12,536 nt of DNA from Methanoregulaceae archaeon. Lineage in GTDB: Archaea > Halobacteriota > Methanomicrobia > Methanomicrobiales > Methanospirillaceae. Position numbers and translations under genes: made by a program. The DNA is taken from the NCBI GenBank assembly GCA_025453715.1, contig JALOPT010000029.1, positions 1 to 12,536 on the forward strand, read 5' to 3'. The notes under the pieces are model-generated. The model was not told the DNA's origin. It saw only the letters and a list, made by a program, of their open reading frames with translations, and did no database searches. Every line of letters begins with the position of its first letter. Positions within the stretch are counted from its first letter, which is position 1. Below, in pieces: positions 1 to 5,781 of the stretch.

Positions 1-1
1 C

Positions 2-403
2 GATATGACAAGAACGGTCGCCAGGGGGGAACCAGACTCCGGATTAGTGGAGATGTACAATGCAGTCAGGGAAGCCCAGGACCTTGGTATGTCCCTTGTA
101 ACACATGGCGCCAGCGGTTCGTCTGTCCATCAGGCGGTTGTCGACCTCTTCGCAGAGAAAGGATACGGGACCAGTACATCAGGGTTTACCCATAACCTCG
201 GTCATGGGGTAGGCCTCGAAGTCCACGAGCTGCCGACCCTCGGTCCTGCCGGGGGAACACTCGCTGCAGGAAATGTGGTGACTGTTGAACCGGGGCTTTA
301 TTACCGGGATATTGGCGGTGTACGTCTCGAAAATACGGGGGTTGTTACAGCCGGGGGATTTGACTCTTTCACCCGGTTTTCCCGTGAATTTATACTCAGG
401 TGA
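2..403 (+). CDS. M24 metallopeptidase, Xaa-Pro aminopeptidase/dipeptidase type (3' part only)
   Basis: This is the C-terminal 133 residues of an M24 (pita-bread) metallopeptidase whose 5' end lies before the window. The frame is open to the left edge, so the ATG at position 5 is internal. The family removes N-terminal residues next to proline, or splits Xaa-Pro dipeptides, with two metal ions. Four of the five usual ligands are visible, counting the codon at 2-4 as residue 1: Asp1 in DMTRT, His68 in GHGVGLEVHE, Glu96 in VEPGLYY and Glu110 in GGVRLENTG. The first ligand Asp must lie upstream. The GHGVGLEVHE form favours Xaa-Pro peptidases over methionine aminopeptidase. The TGA stop lies inside the AGGTGA ribosome binding site of the next gene, which is also an M24 peptidase, so the two are probably co-translated. 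The exact substrate is not determined. Confidence 0.93.
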   Translation, partial: DMTRTVARGEPDSGLVEMYNAVREAQDLGMSLVTHGASGSSVHQAVVDLFAEKGYGTSTSGFTHNLGHGVGLEVHELPTLGPAGGTLAAGNVVTVEPGLYYRDIGGVRLENTGVVTAGGFDSFTRFSREFILR

Positions 404-408
404 CAATA

Positions 409-1284
409 ATGGAAGACGAAATATTCGATAAATACTGCCAGGCCGGGGCTTTCGCTGCATCGGTAATCAGGAAAGGGGCCACTGAGATCAGGCCTGGCGC
501 ACCCTACCTCGAGGTTATCGAGTTCATTGAAGACCTGGCAACATCAGATGAATCAGGCCTCGCATTCCCGCTTAACGTGTCCCTGAACGAGGATGCTGCG
601 CATGATACGGCATCTGCCGGAGACGAGCGGGTATTTGCAGCAGGCGACCTCGTTAAGCTCGATCTTGGGGTTCATTTCGACGGGTATATTGCAGATACAG
701 CAATTACCATTGACCTTGGAAACAACGGGCTCCTCGTTGATGCATCCCGGGAGGCACTCAACCGGGCTATTGAAAAGGTCCGCCCCGGCGTGACCGTAGG
801 GGCACTCGGCTACGCCATTCAGACCGAAATTGAAAGCAGGGGGTACCGTCCAATCGCGAACCTTACCGGTCACGGGCTCGACAGGTTTGTCGTGCATAAG
901 CCCCCGAACATCCCGAATATTGCAATACAGGGCGGGGCAGTTCTTGAAGAGGGGATGGTATTTGCAATAGAACCATTTGCAACAACAGGATCCGGCCATG
1001 TGAGCGAGAAGAAGAGGGTGGAGATATTCCAGCAGATATCACAGAAACCCGTGCGACTGGCGACGGCAAGGAAGGTCCTTGAGGCAGTGAAGGAACGGCA
1101 GGGTATGCCATTCGCAAAGCGCTGGCTCCCTGACAGCAAGCCGGAGATCGCCCTCACCACATTAATCCGCTCCGGCATGGTCCATGCATATCCGGTGCTG
1201 TCAGACATTCCGGGTTCCCTCGTCTCCCAGCATGAACATACAATCATCGTTACGGAAGATCATTGTGTTGTGACAACAGCATGA
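409..1284 (+). CDS. map: Methionine aminopeptidase, type II (archaeal)
   Basis: This cytosolic two-metal peptidase removes the initiator methionine from new proteins. The 291-residue length fits archaeal type II enzymes (about 295). All five metal ligands are present with the spacing of the P. furiosus and human type II enzymes: Asp85 (KLDLGVH), Asp96 (GYIADTA, 11 residues later), His155 (NLTGHGL), Glu188 (FAIEPF) and Glu276 (QHEHTI). The stretch at about residues 195-262, between the Glu188 motif and the C-terminal strand, matches the place of the helical insert that marks type II. I chose the ATG at 409 because AGGTGA at 398-403 sits 5 nt upstream. A GTG at 400 in the same frame would lie within that site. 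It follows the Xaa-Pro peptidase directly and is 44 nt before the AAA+ gene, same strand, so probably one operon. Confidence 0.96.
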   Translation: MEDEIFDKYCQAGAFAASVIRKGATEIRPGAPYLEVIEFIEDLATSDESGLAFPLNVSLNEDAAHDTASAGDERVFAAGDLVKLDLGVHFDGYIADTAITIDLGNNGLLVDASREALNRAIEKVRPGVTVGALGYAIQTEIESRGYRPIANLTGHGLDRFVVHKPPNIPNIAIQGGAVLEEGMVFAIEPFATTGSGHVSEKKRVEIFQQISQKPVRLATARKVLEAVKERQGMPFAKRWLPDSKPEIALTTLIRSGMVHAYPVLSDIPGSLVSQHEHTIIVTEDHCVVTTA

Positions 1285-1328
1285 GATACTCTTATCCGAT
1301 GCCAGATTGAATATTAAAGGTTACAGCC

Positions 1329-2603
1329 ATGTCTGGAGACGACGAGACCCTGAAAATTCTGGATGTGCTCCTCTGCGCAGAAATATTCAACCAGAACCCG
1401 AATCTGGATGTAAATGACCTGACACCGGAGCATCGGATCATGTTCGGACTCGGCTCTGCGTCCGGCATTAAAAGACCAATTACGGTAAATGAAAGTTCAA
1501 TCCGCAGGGTGCTCCAGATCCAGGACCCGCGCGGAAAAGTTGCCGACAACCCGGTCGTGCTCTATGAAGAGTTTGGACAGCGGTTCAGGGTTCCGGCACT
1601 CGAAGCTGCTGCGAAATGGTTCCTCGGCCACGGTGGCATGCCGTATATAAAAAAGAACCCTGCACTGGCATTTTATTTTGAAAGCCTTGACTCCACCGGG
1701 GTCTCGTATCATGAAATAAAAGCATCAAACCCCCCGTTTGAGGACAGCAGGTCGTATCTCGACGGGAAGATCTCCGAGATCATCGCTGCCGATGAGCGTC
1801 TGAGAACGGCAATGGACCTGATCATCATCAATGCACCCGATGAGATCGAACAGCAGATCGATGACCTCGTCTGCACATCAGAACAGAAAGATATCATTGC
1901 AAAAATGAGGGTGGCAATCCTCCACCGGGAATTCCTGTTAAAGCACCGGATCCACGAGGTCGGTAAGCTCTTGTTTGTAGGCCCGCCTGGAACGGGAAAG
2001 ACATCGCTCGCACTTGCCATGTCCCACGCCATGCACATGCCAATCCTCGAAGTCAGGCTCTCGATGATTACATCACAGTACCTTGGCGAGACTTCAAAAA
2101 ATATCGACAGAATATTTGATTTCGCAAAAAAACTCTCCCCATGTATCCTTTTTATCGACGAGTTTGATTACGTGGCCAAGAGCAGGGTAACCGATGACCA
2201 TGGCGCTATGAAGAGGGCTGTTAACTCCCTCCTGAAAAATATCGATAAGATGAACCTTGTGAAAAACGGGGTGCTCCTCATCGGTGCGACGAACCACCCA
2301 CAGCTCCTTGACGAGGCAGCCTGGCGCCGCTTTGACGAAGTGGTGGAATTTTCACTGCCAAGTGAAGAGATGCGGGAACGGATCCTGAAGAAGATCACCC
2401 ATTCGGTCGGTTGTGACTGTGATTTCCGTTACCTTGCAGCCCAGACAGAGGGGCTTTCAGGTTCAGACCTCCGGATGCTCGTAAAGGAAGCCATACTCTC
2501 ATCGATCATGGACGGCCGGAAAGCACTTGCACAGAGCGATATTGAGAAAGGTATCCAGACGGTAAAAAGCCGGGGCGTAATCCGTAACCTCAACTGGTTA
2601 TAA
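1329..2603 (+). CDS. AAA+ ATPase, single ring, with an unrecognised N-terminal domain
   Basis: This 424-residue protein has one classical AAA+ module at about residues 175-424. It shows Walker A GPPGTGKT (218-225), Walker B ILFIDEFD (273-280, catalytic Glu278), a pore-loop-like QYLGE (250-254), sensor 1 Asn322 in GATNHP, paired arginines at 333-334 in the arginine-finger region, and GLSGSDL (375-381) as the sensor-2 helix. It should form an ATP-driven hexamer that remodels or unfolds a partner. The proteasome-ATPase/FtsH/katanin clade is the nearest in style, but no peptidase domain, coiled coil or HbYX C-terminal tail is present (it ends in LNWL), so it is unlikely to be the proteasome-activating ATPase. 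Residues 1-170 match nothing I recognise and probably select the substrate. The ATG has AAGG 8 nt upstream. The stop is 1 nt from the next gene, suggesting translational coupling with the MBL hydrolase. Confidence 0.88.
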   Translation: MSGDDETLKILDVLLCAEIFNQNPNLDVNDLTPEHRIMFGLGSASGIKRPITVNESSIRRVLQIQDPRGKVADNPVVLYEEFGQRFRVPALEAAAKWFLGHGGMPYIKKNPALAFYFESLDSTGVSYHEIKASNPPFEDSRSYLDGKISEIIAADERLRTAMDLIIINAPDEIEQQIDDLVCTSEQKDIIAKMRVAILHREFLLKHRIHEVGKLLFVGPPGTGKTSLALAMSHAMHMPILEVRLSMITSQYLGETSKNIDRIFDFAKKLSPCILFIDEFDYVAKSRVTDDHGAMKRAVNSLLKNIDKMNLVKNGVLLIGATNHPQLLDEAAWRRFDEVVEFSLPSEEMRERILKKITHSVGCDCDFRYLAAQTEGLSGSDLRMLVKEAILSSIMDGRKALAQSDIEKGIQTVKSRGVIRNLNWL

Positions 2604-2604
2604 T

Positions 2605-3327
2605 ATGAATATTACGCTGCTTGGCACAGGAGATGCAACGGGGACGCCAAAGATAGGCTGCGGATGCCCGCAATGCACACACGCAAAAGAAGCGGGAGTA
2701 ACGAGGCTTCGCACTTCCCTCCTTGTTGAACATTGCGGTAAAAATATCCTCGTTGATTCTTCCCCTGACCTGCGCCAGCAGTTACTCCGGTGCGGGTCCC
2801 CCCATATTGATGCAGTGATTTGGACACACGGGCATTATGACCATTTCATGGGATATGGTGAGTTTTACCGTGTCCAGGACCTGCCACCTGTCTACGCGGC
2901 CCCACCAGTCCTCGGGTATTGTGGGGGCATATTTTCTTTCATGTCATTTAGCCATAACCCTGTAGAGGCGTACGAACCCTTCACACTGTTCGGCGTTTCC
3001 TTTACCCTTATCGAAGTGAACCACCCCCCGGTCTACAGTTGCGGCCTGGCAATCTCATGTAATGGTTCAAACGTTGGTTATACTGCCGATACGCGGGCGG
3101 ATATCCCGGAGCGAAGCAGGAAATTACTTTCTGATGTCGATCTGCTTCTTGCTGATGCACTTGCCCCGAGGGGCTACCACGTCTTCAAACATATGAGCTA
3201 TGAAGAGGCGTGTGACATGGCAACCGATCTCAATGCAGGGGATTTCCGGTGCGTCCACCTGAGCCATGCAATCAGGTGGGACCTCCCCCATATTGGAAAA
3301 GACGGGGAATGTTTCCGGTTCGGCTGA
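2605..3327 (+). CDS. PhnP-like metallo-beta-lactamase-fold phosphodiesterase
   Basis: A 240-residue MBL-fold hydrolase. The metal motif HGHYDH (His75, His77, Asp79, His80) is complete, with His140 (VNHPP), Asp162 (YTADTR) and His221 (HLSH) as the remaining ligands. The N-terminus LLGTGDATGTP followed by GCGCPQC (Cys19, Cys21, Cys24) matches the PhnP branch, where extra cysteines hold a structural zinc. E. coli PhnP opens 5-phosphoribosyl 1,2-cyclic phosphate and other cyclic phosphodiesters. No phn (C-P lyase) gene is visible here, so that role is unlikely, and a related cyclic phosphodiester or nucleotide is a better guess. It starts 1 nt after the AAA+ stop and is probably coupled to it. 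The substrate is inference; family and fold are secure. Confidence 0.88.
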   Translation: MNITLLGTGDATGTPKIGCGCPQCTHAKEAGVTRLRTSLLVEHCGKNILVDSSPDLRQQLLRCGSPHIDAVIWTHGHYDHFMGYGEFYRVQDLPPVYAAPPVLGYCGGIFSFMSFSHNPVEAYEPFTLFGVSFTLIEVNHPPVYSCGLAISCNGSNVGYTADTRADIPERSRKLLSDVDLLLADALAPRGYHVFKHMSYEEACDMATDLNAGDFRCVHLSHAIRWDLPHIGKDGECFRFG

Positions 3328-3545
3328 ACCAGCAGATAGTGCTCCCTGGTAGTGATTCCGGATCAGACCTGGCTTTACGGTTCAGCATGGAGTCAGTTTA
3401 ATGCATTTGGGATAGTTCTCCTGAAATCCAGGTCTTTCTGCAACCATGGTGGTATGCCGGGTACACAAGGCAGGTGTATTTTTCCATACCACTGGGTGTT
3501 TCTCACCAATACCATTATGGGGGTCACATTCCCAATCATAGGTGA
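3328..3545. other. Intergenic region upstream of rpoL, no convincing gene
   Basis: This 218-bp stretch separates the MBL gene from rpoL. It holds an inverted repeat with 8-bp arms, GTGGTATG at 3449-3456 and CATACCAC at 3485-3492, with a 28-nt loop, and a T5 run at 3479-3483. Together these could form a weak terminator for the upstream operon. A 65-codon open frame beginning GTG at 3352 and ending TGA at 3547-3549 overlaps the rpoL start, but its Trp/Cys/His-rich product does not look like a protein. Confidence 0.4.
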
Positions 3546-3815
3546 ATGAATATTAAGTTGCTCGAGCTGGAAAAAGACAAGGCCAGGCTGATTATTCAGG
3601 GAGAGGGACATACCTTCATGAATACCCTGACAGAAGAGATCCTGAAGGACCCTGATGTCGATGTGGCCAGATATGTAATAGAATTCCAGTTTTCTGACCC
3701 TGAACTCCTGGTAACCACAAATGGCAAAAAAGGCCCGCTGGATGTGATCAGGGACGCATGCAGCAGGATATCAGGGCATTGCGATGAACTGCTTTCAGAA
3801 ATAAAAAAGCAGTAA
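3546..3815 (+). CDS. rpoL: DNA-directed RNA polymerase subunit L (Rpo11)
   Basis: An 89-residue homologue of eukaryotic RPB11/AC19 and the N-terminal assembly domain of bacterial alpha. With subunit D it forms the platform on which archaeal RNA polymerase assembles. The start MNIKLLELE, the EGHTFMNTL motif (residues 20-28), KDPDVDVARY (34-43) and the late NGKKGP (79-84 region of the fold) are typical, and the length is normal. The ATG is fixed by homology of the first residues, although AGGTGA at 3540-3545 abuts it with no spacer, which is too close for ordinary pairing. No clear TATA element is visible in the 218 bp upstream. The gene ends in a T9 tract and converges on aIF2-beta. Confidence 0.93.
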   Translation: MNIKLLELEKDKARLIIQGEGHTFMNTLTEEILKDPDVDVARYVIEFQFSDPELLVTTNGKKGPLDVIRDACSRISGHCDELLSEIKKQ

Positions 3816-3830
3816 AAAGTTTTTTTTTCA
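3816..3830 (+). terminator. Oligo-T terminator after rpoL
   Basis: A run of nine T (3820-3828) starts five bases after the rpoL stop. Oligo-T in the non-template strand is the standard intrinsic termination signal of archaeal RNA polymerase. Confidence 0.75.
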
Positions 3831-3843
3831 GATTACAACAGGG

Positions 3844-3871
3844 CCGGGCCATTAAGATCGTCATCGCCCGG
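3844..3871. terminator. Hairpin between convergent rpoL and aIF2-beta
   Basis: CCGGGC (3844-3849) and GCCCGG (3866-3871) form a GC-rich 6-bp stem, with a smaller GAT/ATC pair inside the loop. It lies between two convergent genes and may help end transcription from either side. No long T run follows on the minus strand, so support is modest. Confidence 0.4.
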
Positions 3872-3905
3872 TCAGATGACAAGTGTCTTTTGGTCAGGTA
3901 TATGA

Positions 3906-4520
3906 CTATACGGCACGTTCTGTGAACACGATTGACCCGGATATTCTGGCAATCTTGACCTTTACGGTCTGCCCCGGCTTTGAATTTGATACGTACATAA
4001 TGTATTTTCCCATCTTGACCACACCGTCGCCACGTTTCGAGACGGACTGGATCTCAACCTCGAGGACTGCGCCTTCCTGGAGCTCGTTGGTAATGGGCTC
4101 TGTACGTGCTTTCCGCTTCTTTACCGGGCGGTGGCCACCGCAGGCATCACAACGGAGGAGGAGGAAGCGGTCATCTTTCACAAGGCGTGTGTCAGGCCGG
4201 CCGCATTCTGAGCATATCACGTAATCCTCCACGTAGCTCTTTACCAGTGAATTGATCAGGGTACTTTCAAACTTTCCGTTAAATATTGCCCTGTTGCCAT
4301 CAATCTTGCCTGCAGTACCGAGTTCTCCCAGGAGAAACTTCATCAGGTGGTCCTTGTCCCGTCTTGCAACATCCGCAATTTCTGCGAAATTTTCGAGGAT
4401 GGTGGTCTTCCCTTCAATGTAACTCTTCGTTTCCGGAACGGTAAACCGTTCGTGGGACTCGCTGACCTCCGGCATATGTGAATATGCCTTTTTTAAAAGT
4501 GCCTCATACGATTCGACCAT
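3906..4520 (-). CDS. aif2b: Translation initiation factor aIF2, beta subunit, with C-terminal TRAM domain
   Basis: With alpha and gamma subunits this protein delivers initiator Met-tRNA to the small ribosomal subunit. Residues 1-135 are a normal archaeal aIF2-beta: an N-terminal helix (SYEALLKKAY), a central alpha/beta domain with the motif FLLGELGTAG (62-71), and a C-terminal zinc ribbon with CSEC (103-106) and CDAC (124-127). Residues 142-203 are an extra TRAM domain, a small beta-barrel RNA-binding fold, with GDGVVK, YIMYVSN and GQTVKVKI. I chose the ATG at 4520 because homologues begin close to ESYEALL. An upstream ATG-phase extension to 4574 adds 18 unconserved residues. No Shine-Dalgarno is visible before 4520, which suggests a very short leader. 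TRAM fusion to aIF2-beta occurs in several euryarchaea. Confidence 0.92.
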   Translation of the reverse strand: MVESYEALLKKAYSHMPEVSESHERFTVPETKSYIEGKTTILENFAEIADVARRDKDHLMKFLLGELGTAGKIDGNRAIFNGKFESTLINSLVKSYVEDYVICSECGRPDTRLVKDDRFLLLRCDACGGHRPVKKRKARTEPITNELQEGAVLEVEIQSVSKRGDGVVKMGKYIMYVSNSKPGQTVKVKIARISGSIVFTERAV

Positions 4521-4558
4521 GGTTGTATAGTATAAGGGACGTCCGAGGTAATAATTAT
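4521..4558 (-). promoter_or_regulatory. Possible promoter of aIF2-beta
   Basis: Reading the minus strand, an AT-rich block (4549-4558, ATAATTATTA) is centred about 33 nt before the ATG. Archaeal transcription starts about 25 nt after the TATA box, so the leader would be about 8 nt, in keeping with the lack of a ribosome binding site. The assignment is by eye only. Confidence 0.35.
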
Positions 4559-4571
4559 GGGTAACCAGTAC

Positions 4572-4597
4572 CATCAGGACCTGATTGGTCCATGATG
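4572..4597. repeat. Ten-base-pair hairpin between ilvC and aIF2-beta
   Basis: CATCA-GGACC (4572-4581) pairs with GGTCC-A-TGATG (4587-4597) through ten base pairs with one bulged A and a 5-nt loop. On the minus strand it lies about 50-75 nt upstream of the aIF2-beta ATG and about 130 nt downstream of the ilvC stop. No T run follows it, so it is not an obvious terminator. Confidence 0.4.
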
Positions 4598-4707
4598 CGG
4601 ATCATTCCCGGTAATCTCATTTACCATGGTTGCACACCAGTGGCCCGGTCCCCGTGACATACTATTCACGCATAAGGTAAATCGGAAGACCCCAGGGGCT
4701 TCACGAT

Positions 4708-4716
4708 GAAAAAAAT
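4708..4716 (-). terminator. Oligo-T terminator after ilvC
   Basis: Seven A on the plus strand (4709-4715) give a T7 tract on the minus strand, 9 nt after the ilvC stop. This fits an archaeal intrinsic terminator. Confidence 0.6.
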
Positions 4717-4724
4717 ATTCTTGG

Positions 4725-5714
4725 TTATTGTTTAAACTGTGGCATCAGCGCACGGACTTCCGCACCTACTTTTTCAATCAGGTGATCTTCGTCCCTCTTT
4801 GTCAGGGCGTTAAATACCGGGCGGTTGACCGTGTTCTCGAGCATCCATTCCCTTGCAAATTCACCGCTCTGGATCTCTTCGAGGATCTCACGCATCGCTA
4901 CCTGGGACTCGCAACCGATTACACGCGGGCCACGGGTCAGGTCCCCGTACTGTGCAGTATTGCTGACATATCTCCTCATCTTCGTGAAACCTCCCTCGTA
5001 AATCAGGTCGACAATCAGCTTGGTTTCATGGAGTACCTCGAGGTATGCCATCTCAGGGGAGTACCCGGCTTCAACAAGCGTCTCAAACCCGGCCTTGATC
5101 AGGGAGGTAATCCCGCCGCATAGTACTGCCTGCTCCCCGAAAAGGTCGGTCTCAGTCTCTTCGCGGAACGAAGTTTCGAGCACGACGGCACGGGTCGCCC
5201 CGATCCCCTTTGCATACGCAAGGGCAATTTTGTGTGCGGTGCCGGTGAAGTCCTGGTGGACGGCGATCAGCGCAGGGACACCTTTTCCTTCTTCATATTG
5301 CCGCCTTACCATGAACCCTGGCCCTTTCGGGGCTACCATGATAACGTTGACATCTGACGGGGGAACGATCTGGCCAAAATGAATATTGAACCCGTGGGAG
5401 AACATCAGGGTTTTCCCCTTTGTAAGGTAAGGCCTGACTTCGCTCCTGTACACCGCGGCCTGGCTCTCGTCCGGGAGGAGGATCTGCACCACGTCAGCCA
5501 TCTTAACAGCTTCCGTTACCGGATACACCTGGAACCCGTCCGATGAGGCTGCGTCCCAGCTGTTACCAGGGCGTAGCCCGATGATCACGTCCATCGCACT
5601 GTCACGGAGGTTGAGTGCCTGGCCCCTTCCCTGGGAACCGTACCCGATAACTGCGATACGCTTCCCTGACAGGACACTCAGGTCCGCATCCGATTCGTAG
5701 TATTTTTTCAGCAT
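4725..5714 (-). CDS. ilvC: Ketol-acid reductoisomerase, class I
   Basis: This enzyme isomerises and reduces acetolactate or acetohydroxybutyrate in valine, leucine and isoleucine synthesis. It is 329 residues, the normal class I length. Visible elements are the Rossmann motif GYGSQG (24-29), catalytic-region FSHGF (His107), APKGPG with Lys130, the Mg ligands Asp190 and Glu194 (TETDLFGEQ), Glu226 and Glu230 (YLEVLHE), and substrate-contacting Ser251 (SNTA). The cofactor loop after strand beta-2 reads GLRPGNSW (46-53), one residue shorter than the common GLRxGxxSW form, which may affect NADPH/NADH choice. AGGT at 5725-5728 (complement) is a ribosome binding site about 10 nt before the ATG. The gene stands alone, without ilvB, ilvN or leuA beside it, and is divergent from mptA. 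Confidence 0.96.
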   Translation of the reverse strand: MLKKYYESDADLSVLSGKRIAVIGYGSQGRGQALNLRDSAMDVIIGLRPGNSWDAASSDGFQVYPVTEAVKMADVVQILLPDESQAAVYRSEVRPYLTKGKTLMFSHGFNIHFGQIVPPSDVNVIMVAPKGPGFMVRRQYEEGKGVPALIAVHQDFTGTAHKIALAYAKGIGATRAVVLETSFREETETDLFGEQAVLCGGITSLIKAGFETLVEAGYSPEMAYLEVLHETKLIVDLIYEGGFTKMRRYVSNTAQYGDLTRGPRVIGCESQVAMREILEEIQSGEFAREWMLENTVNRPVFNALTKRDEDHLIEKVGAEVRALMPQFKQ

Positions 5715-5781
5715 GATCTGTTCTACCTTATATCAGCAACCAAGCACATAAATATTTTATAAAAAAACTAATCAGAGTACC
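5715..5781. promoter_or_regulatory. Divergent promoter region for ilvC (minus) and mptA (plus)
   Basis: The 67-bp gap contains one AT-rich block (about 5748-5767, reading AAATATTTTATAAAAAAA from 5750) that can serve as a TATA box on both strands. Starts expected about 25 bp to each side fall near 5730 for ilvC, giving a 16-nt leader that includes its AGGT site, and near 5782 for mptA, the TTG codon itself. The two genes may therefore compete for the same promoter core. Confidence 0.6.

Noticed and set aside
553..1247. Long minus-strand open frames opposite map
   Set aside because: They mirror the codon pattern of the strongly supported methionine aminopeptidase and have no family features.
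3352..3549. 65-codon open frame whose TGA overlaps the rpoL ATG
   Set aside because: The product is rich in Trp, Cys and His with no domain pattern and has no ribosome binding site at its GTG start; I treat it as intergenic sequence.
4560..4572. GGTA-N5-TACC, resembling the operator of the nitrogen repressor NrpR
   Set aside because: The spacer is five bases rather than six, and nearby genes have no nitrogen role; a four-base arm pair like this is common by chance.
4521..4574. N-terminal extension of aIF2-beta to the ATG-phase start at 4574
   Set aside because: The added 18 residues precede the point where archaeal aIF2-beta proteins begin, have no ribosome binding site, and would include the likely promoter.
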